DNA of 64,000 bases. Origin: an uncultured Eubacterium sp. (GTDB taxonomy: Bacteria; Bacillota; Clostridia; Lachnospirales; Lachnospiraceae). The notes beneath the pieces are model-generated. The model was given only the letters and a program-made list of their open reading frames with translations. It was not told the origin of the DNA and did not search any database. Made by a program: the position numbers and the translations under genes. Location of the stretch: contig CAPAOV010000008.1 of assembly GCA_948579355.1 (NCBI GenBank), positions 43,530 through 107,529 of the forward strand. Direction: 5' to 3'. How positions within the stretch are numbered: position 1 is the first letter of the stretch; each line of letters starts with the position of its first letter. Shown here one piece after another: positions 9,090-16,916 of this stretch.

Positions 9090-10010
9090 ATGATTGATAA
9101 ATTAGTAGAGAAGATTAAAAAGACAAAGGCTCCGGTTGTCGTTGGTTTAGACCCTATGCTCAGTTATATCCCAAGCCAGATTATCGACAAGGCGATTCAG
9201 GAGCAGGGAGAGACATGCGAGGCCGCTGCCGCTGCCATATGGGAATACAATAAGGGAATTGTCGATGCGACTTATGATTTAATTCCTGCCGTCAAACCGC
9301 AGATTGCAATGTATGAGCAGTTTGGCCTGCCGGGGATGGAAGCATTTAAAAAGACGGTAGATTATTGTAAAGAAAAAGGACTTGTTGTGATTGGTGATGT
9401 TAAGCGTGGCGATATCGGTTCGACTTCGGCTGCTTATGCAACCGGGCATCTCGGGAAAGTACAGATTGGCAGCAAGAGAGTTGCCGGTTTCGATGAAGAT
9501 TTTATAACGGTCAATCCTTATCTGGGGACTGACGGGGTAAAACCATTCGTAGATGTGTGCAAAGAAGAAAATAAGGGAATCTTTGTTCTTGTCAAAACGT
9601 CTAATCCATCTTCCGGGGAATTTCAGGATAAAAAAATAGAGGGAAGAGCACTGTATGAAGTTGTGGGAGAATATGTGGACAAATGGGGGGCAGAAGTTAT
9701 CGGTAACTGCGGCTACAGTCAGGTTGGCGCCGTAGTGGGAGCGACCTATCCGGAGATGGGAAAAGTTCTTCGGGAGCTTATGCCAAAATCCTATATTCTT
9801 GTTCCCGGGTATGGTGCACAAGGGGGAACCTCAGATGCTTTGCGCCCTTACTTTAACAGCGACGGATTGGGAGCCATTGTCAATTCTTCCCGTGGCATTA
9901 TCTGTGCCTATAAACAGGAGCAATATGCAGCTTTTGGTGAGGCGAATTATGCGGACGCTTCCCGTCAGGCTGTCGTGGACATGATTGAAGACATCAACCA
10001 CATTTTCTAA
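9090..10010 (+). CDS. pyrF: orotidine 5'-phosphate decarboxylase
   Basis: Decarboxylates OMP to UMP, the last step of de novo UMP synthesis. The catalytic Asp-Lys-Asp region is seen in GDVKRGDIGSTS. VPGYGAQGG forms the phosphate-binding loop. The 306-residue length and sequence match the longer PyrF subfamily (type 2). AAGAGGAGGA precedes the ATG. It is the third pathway gene of the pyr cluster and lies 16 bases before pyrK. Confidence 0.95.
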   Translation: MIDKLVEKIKKTKAPVVVGLDPMLSYIPSQIIDKAIQEQGETCEAAAAAIWEYNKGIVDATYDLIPAVKPQIAMYEQFGLPGMEAFKKTVDYCKEKGLVVIGDVKRGDIGSTSAAYATGHLGKVQIGSKRVAGFDEDFITVNPYLGTDGVKPFVDVCKEENKGIFVLVKTSNPSSGEFQDKKIEGRALYEVVGEYVDKWGAEVIGNCGYSQVGAVVGATYPEMGKVLRELMPKSYILVPGYGAQGGTSDALRPYFNSDGLGAIVNSSRGIICAYKQEQYAAFGEANYADASRQAVVDMIEDINHIF

Positions 10011-10026
10011 GAGGGGGACGTTTGTA

Positions 10027-10797
10027 ATGGCAAAAGAACATTGTATAGCTAAGGTTGTACAGACAGAATCGTTAGCGGAAGGCATCTATTCGATGTGGCT
10101 GCTGGCGCCGGAAATAGCAGGACAAGCTGTACCAGGTCAGTTTATCTCGCTCTTTTGTGCAGATGGTGACAAGTTACTGCCAAGACCGATTAGCCTTTGT
10201 GAGATAGATAGAGCCAGGGGAATGCTGCGTATCGTCTACCGCGTAGTGGGAGAGGGAACGAAAGAGTTTTCGCAGAAGCATGAGGGCGATACCGTTCGTA
10301 TTATGGGGCCGCTGGGAAATGGTTTTCCACTGGAGAAAAAGAAAGCGGTTCTGATTGCAGGAGGTATAGGAATTCCGCCGATGTTACAGCTTGCGAAAGA
10401 ATTATCAGGAGAGGTGACGGTAGTCGTTGGCTATCGCGATAACCGGACATTTTTGCGGCGCGAACTGGAAGAGGCGGCAGACCGGGTATTGATTGCCACG
10501 GAAGACGGAAGTGTCGGAGTGAGAGGAAACGTTATTGACGCGCTGGGAGCAGAGGGAGTAGACGGTGAAGTGATTTACTCCTGCGGGCCGCTTCCTATGC
10601 TGCGCGGGGTAAAGAGATGGGGAGAGGAAAAAAATATTCCCGCATGGTTGTCGCTGGAGGAGAAAATGGCCTGCGGCATAGGGGCATGTCTTGCCTGTGT
10701 TTGTCAGTCTACAGAAGTAGACTCCCATTCTAACGTACATAATAAGAGGATTTGCAAAGATGGCCCGGTGTTTTTGTCAACGGAGATTGAGTTATAA
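10027..10797 (+). CDS. pyrK: dihydroorotate dehydrogenase B, electron transfer subunit
   Basis: FAD and [2Fe-2S] subunit that passes electrons from PyrD to NAD+. The flavin-binding RPISLCE and the NAD-loop AGGIGIPPML are present, and a four-cysteine cluster lies near residues 215-240 (CGIGACLACVCQS plus the Cys of RICKDG). The start is ATG 10027, nine bases after GAGGGGG; an upstream in-frame ATG at 9985 lies inside pyrF and has no ribosome site. The length is 256, normal for the family. It directly precedes its partner pyrD. Confidence 0.95.
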   Translation: MAKEHCIAKVVQTESLAEGIYSMWLLAPEIAGQAVPGQFISLFCADGDKLLPRPISLCEIDRARGMLRIVYRVVGEGTKEFSQKHEGDTVRIMGPLGNGFPLEKKKAVLIAGGIGIPPMLQLAKELSGEVTVVVGYRDNRTFLRRELEEAADRVLIATEDGSVGVRGNVIDALGAEGVDGEVIYSCGPLPMLRGVKRWGEEKNIPAWLSLEEKMACGIGACLACVCQSTEVDSHSNVHNKRICKDGPVFLSTEIEL

Positions 10798-10809
10798 AAG
10801 GAGGATATC

Positions 10810-11718
10810 ATGTCGGATAGACTAGCAGTAAATTTTGCAGGACTTACGTTTGATAATCCTGTGACAACAGCATCCGGAACTTTTGGTTCTGGATTAGAGT
10901 ATAGCGAATTTGTCGATTTGCACAGGCTTGGTGCAGTTACTACGAAAGGTGTTGCCAATGTGCCGTGGGCGGGAAATCCAACCCCGCGAATTGCGGAGAC
11001 CCATAGCGGTATGCTCAATGCAATCGGGCTGCAAAATCCCGGTATAGATGTGTTGATTGACAGGGATTTACCATATCTTCGAGAGAGAAATGCCCGTATT
11101 ATTGTAAATGTGTGCGGGCGTTCGCAGGAGGACTATGTAGAAGTGGTGGAGCGTCTGGCAGAAGAAGATATTGATATGCTGGAGATTAATATTTCCTGCC
11201 CGAATGTCAAGGCTGGTGGGATTGCGTTCGGACAGAAACCGGAGATGGCAGAAGCAATCACAAGAGCAGTGAAAAAGGTAGCGAAGCAGCCGGTAATTAT
11301 GAAATTGAGTCCCAATGTGACAGATATTGCGGAGATGGCGCGCGCAGTAGAGGCTGGGGGCGCAGACGGTGTTTCGCTCATTAATACATTGACGGGAATG
11401 AAGATAGATGTTGCTCGTAAAACATTTGCCATTGCCAATCAGACGGGCGGTATGTCTGGCCCTTGTGTAAAACCGGTAGCGGTGCGTATGGTTTATCAGG
11501 TGGCGCATGCAGTAAAGATACCGATTCTTGGCATGGGGGGCATTCAAAATACAGAAGATGCATTGGAATTTCTTATGGCAGGAGCTACTATGATTGCCGT
11601 GGGAACGGCGAATTTTTACAATCCCCGCACAACCGTGGAAATTGTGGATGGTCTGGAAACATATGTAGAGAGAGAGGGCTTAGACAGTATTTGTGACATT
11701 ATAGGTTGTGTAAAATAA
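10810..11718 (+). CDS. pyrD: dihydroorotate dehydrogenase B, catalytic subunit
   Basis: Class 1B FMN enzyme oxidising dihydroorotate to orotate, working in complex with PyrK. The catalytic cysteine lies in EINISCPNVKAGG (near residue 130), and the FMN phosphate site is GMGGIQNTEDAL near the C-terminus. The length of 302 is usual. AAGGAGGATATC lies before the ATG. It ends the first pyr cluster; the next pathway gene, pyrE, is 7 kb downstream under its own promoter. Confidence 0.96.
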   Translation: MSDRLAVNFAGLTFDNPVTTASGTFGSGLEYSEFVDLHRLGAVTTKGVANVPWAGNPTPRIAETHSGMLNAIGLQNPGIDVLIDRDLPYLRERNARIIVNVCGRSQEDYVEVVERLAEEDIDMLEINISCPNVKAGGIAFGQKPEMAEAITRAVKKVAKQPVIMKLSPNVTDIAEMARAVEAGGADGVSLINTLTGMKIDVARKTFAIANQTGGMSGPCVKPVAVRMVYQVAHAVKIPILGMGGIQNTEDALEFLMAGATMIAVGTANFYNPRTTVEIVDGLETYVEREGLDSICDIIGCVK

Positions 11719-11732
11719 TCAGAGATTTTGGC

Positions 11733-11761
11733 TTGACAAGTGAAAGACGGAGAAGTATAAT
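11733..11761 (+). promoter_or_regulatory. near-consensus sigma-A promoter after pyrD
   Basis: TTGACA (11733-11738), a 17-base spacer and TATAAT (11756-11761), a perfect match to the vegetative consensus. It starts 15 bases after the pyrD stop and drives the short unit ending at about 12130. Confidence 0.75.
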
Positions 11762-12130
11762 TAGTGAAAAAGTTTTAGGAGGACTTTGCATGTTAAGTGT
11801 GGTTGTAATGGAGAAAATTGCAAAATAAATATTGCAAGGGTGATTTTTAGTTTTATACTAGGAGTCTGCCTTATTGTTGGTAGTTTTTGAGCTACCGGCA
11901 TTTTCGCCTTACATTTGCTTAATATTGTGGTATATATTTTCGGACACAATGAAGCGTCTTGTTTCTGAGATACTTTTTTATGTTTGTTATTTAAGCATGG
12001 CTGTATGGTCGTGCTATTTTTTTATAGGAAAGACCGAGCCGCTTTTTTGTCCATTTGAAAATATACAAGTTCTATATAGATTGAAAGACCATAGTATATT
12101 ATGCTCTTAGGGCTGCTGCGGTCTTTTTTT
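11762..12130 (+). other. short transcription unit of unknown function (tiny ORFs, possible decayed membrane peptide or sRNA)
   Basis: Between a consensus promoter and a terminator-like hairpin there is no convincing gene. AGGAGG at 11777-11782 precedes a 12-codon frame (ATG 11790 to TAA 11828, product MLSVVVMEKIAK). An overlapping frame from TTG 11786 would give a 34-residue peptide with a hydrophobic segment (VIFSFILGVCLIVGSF). After one stop, the same frame continues into a second hydrophobic stretch. That pattern fits a decayed small membrane protein, or an RNA whose reading frames are incidental. A 78-codon frame at 11874-12110 has no ribosome site. Confidence 0.4.
12084..12130 (+). terminator. 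probable terminator of the short unit
   Basis: AAAGACC (12084-12090) pairs with GGTCTTT (12120-12126), followed by more T residues. The loop is long, about 29 bases, with a possible inner GC-rich stem. An upstream copy, AAAGACCG at 12029-12036, could also pair with the 3' arm. Bases 12131-12257 hold only a 13-codon frame (12193-12234) and the leader of the next gene. Confidence 0.5.
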
Positions 12131-12257
12131 GATTCATGGGCGTCTGTAAGGAAACGCTAAATTATATTTAATTAGGAAAGGAAATAATTAAAATGCTGAC
12201 AGGCATTATTGTACCTACGGAGGGGAAAATTTAAGTTTATAGAAGGAGTGTATGGAA

Positions 12258-14156
12258 ATGAATATAGAGAAGCAGATTGAATTTCATAAAATAAAAGAGA
12301 TGTGGATGAATCTGGCTGTTACCGAAGCGGCAAAAGAGAAGATTAGAGAGCTGTCATTTTATTTGGATGAAAGGGAATTAAGGAGGCAGCTCCGGGATAC
12401 GACAGACAGCCGGAGTCTGATGGAAAAACTGGGAACGCCGCCACTGCAAAACCTTACGGAAATAAGTGATATTATGATGAGTGCACAAATGGGCGATTGT
12501 CTTACTCCTCATCAGTTAGAAAAGGTAGAAACTGTTTTGGCTGTAATTCAGCGATTGAAAGAATATCTGAAAAGAGGCAAAATGTATGATAATCCGCTGG
12601 CGTATTATGAGGCAAATCTAAATGTATTAGAGGAACTGCGCGCAGAAATCGGCAGACAGATAAGAGGAGGAATGGTAGATACTTATGCCTCCAAAGAACT
12701 CAGCCGGATTCGAAGTCAGATGGTAAAATGTGAGGAACAGATGAAGAAAAAGGCAGAACAGATTATGCACTCGAATAAGGAAAGTATGGCAGATAATTAC
12801 TGTACTTTGCGGAATGGAAGAGTATGCATTCCGGTGAAGAGGGAATGCAAACTAAAAATATCCGGCAGCGTTATTGATAAATCTTCTACCGGAAGCACGT
12901 TATTTATGGAGCCGGCAAGTGTTGCTAAATATTATGAAGAATTGCAGATTCTTACGATAAGTGAGGAAAATGAAGTGTATCGTATCTTGTATACGCTGTC
13001 AGCGATGGTCGCCGAATCTGTTACGGCGATGGATGAGAATATAGCAATGATGGAAAAGTTGGATTTTATAATATCAAAAGGGAAGCTGAGCATTGATTTG
13101 GATGCCGTGGAACCATCTATTAATACAGAACGAAGAATTGTTTTAAAAGATGGCAGACATCCACTGATGGATAAGATGGTAAACATTCCCCTGCAGTTGG
13201 AAATCGGAGAAAGTGTTCGCGGAATTGTTATAACCGGTCCCAACACAGGGGGAAAGACGGTGGCGATAAAAACGGTTATGTTGAATTGCATGATGGCACA
13301 GTGCGGACTGCATGTTACGTGTAAAGAGGCAGATATATGCATGAATAATTCCTATCTGTGTGACATTGGCGATGGGCAGAATATTGCGGAGAATTTATCT
13401 ACATTTTCGTCGCATATCAAAAATGTTCTGGAAGTGTTACGTGAAGTCAATGAGGGAAGTTTGGTAATCATGGATGAACTTGGCTCCGGAACAGACCCGA
13501 CAGAGGGGATGGGAATTGCCATTGCAATCTTGGAAGAACTTAGAAAAAGCGGCGCACTTTTTCTTGTTACTACACATTATCCGGAAGTAAAAGAGTATGC
13601 CGGCAGTGCGCAGGATATTTTGAATGCGCGGATGACTTTTGATAAGGAAACATTAAAACCAACCTATCAAATGGTACTTGGGGAAGCAGGTGAGAGCTGT
13701 GCCTTTTATATTGCTGACAGGCTGGGAATGCCAAATGAGATGTTGCGGGTGGCAATAAAAGCCGCCTATGGCGAGGGAGCACTAGATAGGTATACATTTC
13801 AGAAAGAAGACGCGCTTCTTGAAAAAAAGAAAATTAATAAGATTTCAAAAAACAAAAAAACGAGGGGGAATGTCGAACTGCGCACAAAATATAAGTTGGG
13901 TGACAGTGTTTTCGTTTATCCGGATAAGAAAATAGGAATTGTATGTGAACCGGTTAATGCGAAAGGGGTGTTAAGAGTACAACTGCCCGGAAAGAAAATA
14001 TGGATTAATCATAAGCGAGTAAAGCTCCATGTGGCGGCTACAGAATTATATCCGCCGGATTATGATTTTTCGATTCTTTTTGAAACTATTGAAAATAGGA
14101 AAATTAGACATGATATGCAAAGAAAATATACTAGAGAAGAAATCCGATATGATTGA
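12258..14156 (+). CDS. MutS2-like ATPase lacking the Smr domain
   Basis: A 632-residue MutS-family protein. Residues up to about 300 form the clamp and lever region, with a long coiled coil. The ATPase has Walker A GPNTGGKT (near 327), Walker B LVIMDELGSGTD (near 404) and the conserved TTHYPEVK. The layout resembles MutS2, which acts on branched DNA or collided ribosomes. Bacterial MutS2 is usually close to 780 residues and ends in an Smr nuclease domain; none is seen here, only a short basic beta-rich tail. The start is ATG 12258, nine bases after AAGGAG (ATG 12252 is only three bases away). It leads the accessory block between pyrD and pyrE. Confidence 0.8.
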   Translation: MNIEKQIEFHKIKEMWMNLAVTEAAKEKIRELSFYLDERELRRQLRDTTDSRSLMEKLGTPPLQNLTEISDIMMSAQMGDCLTPHQLEKVETVLAVIQRLKEYLKRGKMYDNPLAYYEANLNVLEELRAEIGRQIRGGMVDTYASKELSRIRSQMVKCEEQMKKKAEQIMHSNKESMADNYCTLRNGRVCIPVKRECKLKISGSVIDKSSTGSTLFMEPASVAKYYEELQILTISEENEVYRILYTLSAMVAESVTAMDENIAMMEKLDFIISKGKLSIDLDAVEPSINTERRIVLKDGRHPLMDKMVNIPLQLEIGESVRGIVITGPNTGGKTVAIKTVMLNCMMAQCGLHVTCKEADICMNNSYLCDIGDGQNIAENLSTFSSHIKNVLEVLREVNEGSLVIMDELGSGTDPTEGMGIAIAILEELRKSGALFLVTTHYPEVKEYAGSAQDILNARMTFDKETLKPTYQMVLGEAGESCAFYIADRLGMPNEMLRVAIKAAYGEGALDRYTFQKEDALLEKKKINKISKNKKTRGNVELRTKYKLGDSVFVYPDKKIGIVCEPVNAKGVLRVQLPGKKIWINHKRVKLHVAATELYPPDYDFSILFETIENRKIRHDMQRKYTREEIRYD

Positions 14157-14237
14157 CAGAAAATGAATATACAATTATAAAAATTATTTTTCTTCACACA
14201 GAGTTTGTCTGTTTATACGCATTTTTTATAGAAAAAC

Positions 14238-14280
14238 TTGGTAAAACAGGCAAAAACGGGGCATAATACCGAGTACTCGG
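14238..14280 (+). promoter_or_regulatory. probable promoter and palindromic operator upstream of the XRE/sensor kinase pair
   Basis: TTGGTA (14238-14243), an 18-base spacer and CATAAT (14262-14267), immediately followed by the perfect palindrome CCGAGTACTCGG (14269-14280), which would cover the transcription start. That position suits a repressor site, perhaps for one of the XRE proteins; this is inference. Confidence 0.45.
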
Positions 14281-14396
14281 CGGATACCGACGAACAGGTT
14301 TCCGGTGTTTATTGGTATCATTTAATTAGTACGAAAAGGAGTGAAAGAATCACCGATTCTCTAAGAAAGCTGTGATGCTCCGGAATGGAGGAAAAT

Positions 14397-14738
14397 ATGG
14401 TAGAAAAGCGACATGAAGATGCGATTATCGGCGCTAATTTAAAGAAGTTCCGCTCAGTCTATGGGATAAGCAGAAAGGAATTGGCAGAAATCTTTCATAT
14501 ATCGGAAGATGGCGTGTATCGTATTGAGAGAGGAGAGACCGGATTATCAAGTTCATATGCCTATATATTAGCAAAGGACTTGCATTGTGACATGAATTTT
14601 ATATTTGGGAATGCGAGAGAACCTGCCCGTATTACGGAAGACGGCGCCTATATCCGTCAGATGACACCGAAGAACATTGCTCAGAGACTGCGCTATTATG
14701 CGGAGATGATAGAAGAGATGAGTAAGGGAGAACGGTAG
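14397..14738 (+). CDS. XRE-family helix-turn-helix regulator
   Basis: A 113-residue protein with an N-terminal HTH (LKKFRSVYGISRKELAEIF then HISEDGVYRIERG, about residues 18-55), typical of Cro/CI-like regulators. A short helical tail follows. The start is ATG 14397, five bases after GGAGG; the ATG at 14385 overlaps that ribosome site. It ends two bases before the sensor kinase start, so the two are co-translated. Its place at the head of the quorum-sensing cluster suggests it controls the locus or acts as its output, which is inference. Confidence 0.85.
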   Translation: MVEKRHEDAIIGANLKKFRSVYGISRKELAEIFHISEDGVYRIERGETGLSSSYAYILAKDLHCDMNFIFGNAREPARITEDGAYIRQMTPKNIAQRLRYYAEMIEEMSKGER

Positions 14739-14740
14739 GT

Positions 14741-16003
14741 ATGTTGACGTGTATAAATACAGTGTTGGAGTTGGTGGCAACATTGATATGCGTAAACCAT
14801 TTGTTTGGTAAGAAGTACTGTTTTATGATACATGATACCGTTTTTATACTGTCGGAAGTTATCCTTGTAGAGACGGCGAACTATTTTGGATGGTCTAAAG
14901 GAATGGCTTTGTTCGGCTATATTGGCATTTACTTATATATGTTGACAAAGTTTAAGTGCTCGAACAGGAAAGCAAATGCAAATTTATTGTTAGTTATTAT
15001 TGCATGTGTTTTTACACAAATTATATGTTCAGCGCCTATTTTTCTATTGGAAAAAAGAGTAAATATTGATTTACTAATGATATTGATTAATTGTTTAACC
15101 ATATGCACATTTCTAATATTAAGCAAATCGGGGTTCTTTTACCGGATATCGAAAGAGATGGAAGAGTATGAGATGCTGACGAATGTTGCCACGCTCATCT
15201 GTTTTGTGGGAGCAATCTATCTTTTGATAGTTTACAAATTTGCGGAATATCTCAGGATGACGGACTATCTTATATTTGGTGTCTGGACGATATTGATTGC
15301 TGTTCTCATAATGAATTGGCAGCGCGAAAAGTATGATAAACTGGCTAAAGAAAAAGAGATTGAGCTGCGGAACTCATACGACAATGTGTATCGGCAGTTG
15401 TTGGAGTCCATACGGAGAAAACAGCATGATTTTGACAATCAGATAAATGCCATTTACAGTCAGCATTTGCTGGCAAAAGACCTTGATGAGCTTATTGCGA
15501 TGCAAAGGAAATATTGTGGAGAACTTCTACGTGATAATCGCTTTTCGCGCTTGTTGTGCGGCGGTTCTCCGATTCTTATCGGTTTCCTCTATTCGAAATT
15601 CCATGAGATAGAGAATAACGGATGCCATGTTGATTTTGATATTAAGATTGATAAGATGAAATGTATTATCCCGCAGTACAAGATTGTGGAAATAACAGGT
15701 ATACTTTTGGACAATGCGATGGAGGCTGTCGTCGACTGCGAGAGAAGAAATATTGAAGTGAAAATATATGAAGATTTGGCTTCCGTACATATTGAAGTAA
15801 GGAATGATTCGGAATTTATTACACGCGAGGAAATTGCCAGATTTACTGTGTCCGGTTATTCCACAAAAGGGGAGGGAAGAGGTGTCGGACTGGCAAATGT
15901 GATTGATATTTTGGAGGCGTATGACTGCGTATTGTGTATTTACTACGAAAAGGAACAGGGAGGAAGACTTGTTATTGAATTTGATATAGACAAAGAAAAA
16001 TGA
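14741..16003 (+). CDS. AgrC-like sensor histidine kinase (GHKL type)
   Basis: A 420-residue protein with a polytopic N-terminal half (six or seven hydrophobic segments to about residue 195) and a cytoplasmic kinase half. The H-box is in RRKQHDFDNQINAIYS (His near 229), the N-box in LLDNAMEAV and the G-box in GEGRGVGLANV. This is the architecture of AgrC, the receptor for cyclic autoinducing peptides. It is convergent with agrBD, and the LytTR regulator follows beyond agrB, so the four genes form a complete sensing circuit. It overlaps nothing and starts two bases after the XRE gene stop. Confidence 0.88.
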   Translation: MLTCINTVLELVATLICVNHLFGKKYCFMIHDTVFILSEVILVETANYFGWSKGMALFGYIGIYLYMLTKFKCSNRKANANLLLVIIACVFTQIICSAPIFLLEKRVNIDLLMILINCLTICTFLILSKSGFFYRISKEMEEYEMLTNVATLICFVGAIYLLIVYKFAEYLRMTDYLIFGVWTILIAVLIMNWQREKYDKLAKEKEIELRNSYDNVYRQLLESIRRKQHDFDNQINAIYSQHLLAKDLDELIAMQRKYCGELLRDNRFSRLLCGGSPILIGFLYSKFHEIENNGCHVDFDIKIDKMKCIIPQYKIVEITGILLDNAMEAVVDCERRNIEVKIYEDLASVHIEVRNDSEFITREEIARFTVSGYSTKGEGRGVGLANVIDILEAYDCVLCIYYEKEQGGRLVIEFDIDKEK

Positions 16004-16024
16004 GGACAATTCGTTTTGTCCTCA
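15996..16024 (-). terminator. terminator of the agrBD transcript
   Basis: TGAGGACAA (16001-16009) and TTGTCCTCA (16016-16024) form a 9-bp perfect stem with a 6-base loop. Read on the minus strand it is followed by TTTTT, so it mainly ends the agrBD transcript. It could partly serve the converging kinase gene too. Confidence 0.8.
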
Positions 16025-16039
16025 TTCGTTCGGTAATAA

Positions 16040-16174
16040 TTATTTTTCCGTTTCTTCCGGATACTTCTGCTCGCCAAAAAGAAACAAACTCATTTTTGTC
16101 CAATGCAGTATTCCGGCAAAGGCAATGCAGAGATTACATGCCTTAAATATCCATGGTTTTGTCAGATGCTTCAT
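16040..16174 (-). CDS. agrD: AgrD-like cyclic lactone autoinducer precursor
   Basis: A 44-residue frame overlapping the end of agrB by 32 bases, with AAGGAGG 12 bases before the ATG. The parts match AgrD: a basic amphipathic N-terminus (MKHLTKPWIFKACNLCIAF), a central segment, then the core KMSLFLF (27-33) and an acidic recognition tail GEQKYPEETEK. In AgrD the peptide just before the tail is cyclised. Here the nucleophile would be Ser29, giving a five-residue Ser-Leu-Phe-Leu-Phe lactone, plus exocyclic residues of unknown length. The usual cysteine is missing from the core, although Cys13 and Cys16 occur in the leader. The ring assignment is inferred. Confidence 0.85.
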   Translation of the reverse strand: MKHLTKPWIFKACNLCIAFAGILHWTKMSLFLFGEQKYPEETEK

Positions 16175-16727
16175 CTTCCGCTTTTTCCTCCTTCTTTATA
16201 AGTTTTGCCGCAATAAGCTGTGCTGACTGCAGCAGGATTATCCAAAAACCGGCAATTGTATACCGGTTGGTTGGAGCGATAAACATAATGAGAGCGTAAA
16301 CCGTAATAATGTAAAAAGCCTGTCTCTTTGATTTTTTTATTTGTAATCCGTTCGGAACAGGCCGATATGAAGAGACGATGGGAGCAAGAAAATAGTTGAC
16401 AATTATGCAGCCAAGAAGCAAAATAAAATAAAGAGGTCTTGCTACCGGAATGAGGGGAAGCAGACAGACGCCTGCAAATATAATGCCAAGCGAAACGAGA
16501 AAACAGCTAAAATAGTGTTTAAAATGAAGTCCCCCCGTACAGGTTCTCAGTGTGAGCAGGACAGCGATAGCTACAAGATACTGTGGGAAATAATGAATAT
16601 AGGAGAAGAATATCCCCATAATAATAATTTTACTTATTTCCGATAAAATACTGACAACAGCATAGCGAATCTGCCCAATCTGGAAATCGGAATAACCGAA
16701 ATTTTCTTGTAAATAGTCATGAATCAT
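16143..16727 (-). CDS. agrB: AgrB-like autoinducer prepeptide-processing endopeptidase
   Basis: Polytopic membrane cysteine protease that trims and cyclises AgrD. Six or so hydrophobic segments are visible. The family motif RTCTGGLHFKHYFSC carries the catalytic His68 and Cys75 with the spacing known for AgrB. The start is ATG 16727, ten bases after AGGAGG (16738-16743); the longer frame from 16772 runs through this ribosome site. The length is 194, usual for AgrB. It overlaps agrD and is divergent from the LytTR regulator. Confidence 0.93.
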   Translation of the reverse strand: MIHDYLQENFGYSDFQIGQIRYAVVSILSEISKIIIMGIFFSYIHYFPQYLVAIAVLLTLRTCTGGLHFKHYFSCFLVSLGIIFAGVCLLPLIPVARPLYFILLLGCIIVNYFLAPIVSSYRPVPNGLQIKKSKRQAFYIITVYALIMFIAPTNRYTIAGFWIILLQSAQLIAAKLIKKEEKAEDEASDKTMDI

Positions 16728-16772
16728 AATTCCCGTGCCTCCTGAAGAAATTATAGCAAAGGGAAATTCCAA

Positions 16773-16801
16773 ATTATAAATTCTTTATTAGAATGTGTAT
16801 A
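16773..16801 (-). promoter_or_regulatory. promoter of agrBD
   Basis: On the minus strand: TATACA (16801-16796), a 17-base spacer, then TATAAT (16778-16773). The -35 box is weak (4 of 6), as expected for an activator-dependent promoter. Confidence 0.55.
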
Positions 16802-16808
16802 AAATGAA

Positions 16809-16838
16809 CTAAACTTAAAATTTTCTTACTTCAAGATA
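16809..16838 (-). promoter_or_regulatory. candidate LytTR (AgrA-like) direct-repeat binding site
   Basis: On the minus strand, TATCTTGAA and TAAGTTTAG are separated by 12 bases. The second half matches the general LytTR half-site pattern at every position and the first at about six of nine. The site ends seven bases before the weak -35 box of agrBD, the position used by AgrA-type activators. Confidence 0.4.
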
Positions 16839-16916
16839 AATGTAAAGCAGTTTAGTAGTAAAAAACGTAACTTTAGGAAAAATGGCAAACGGAAACAAGA
16901 TAGGAGCGTGGTAAAT

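Noticed and set aside
11874..12110. 78-codon frame between pyrD and the MutS-like gene
   Set aside because: No ribosome site, no family resemblance and overlap with terminator-like sequence; treated as part of an undefined short unit.
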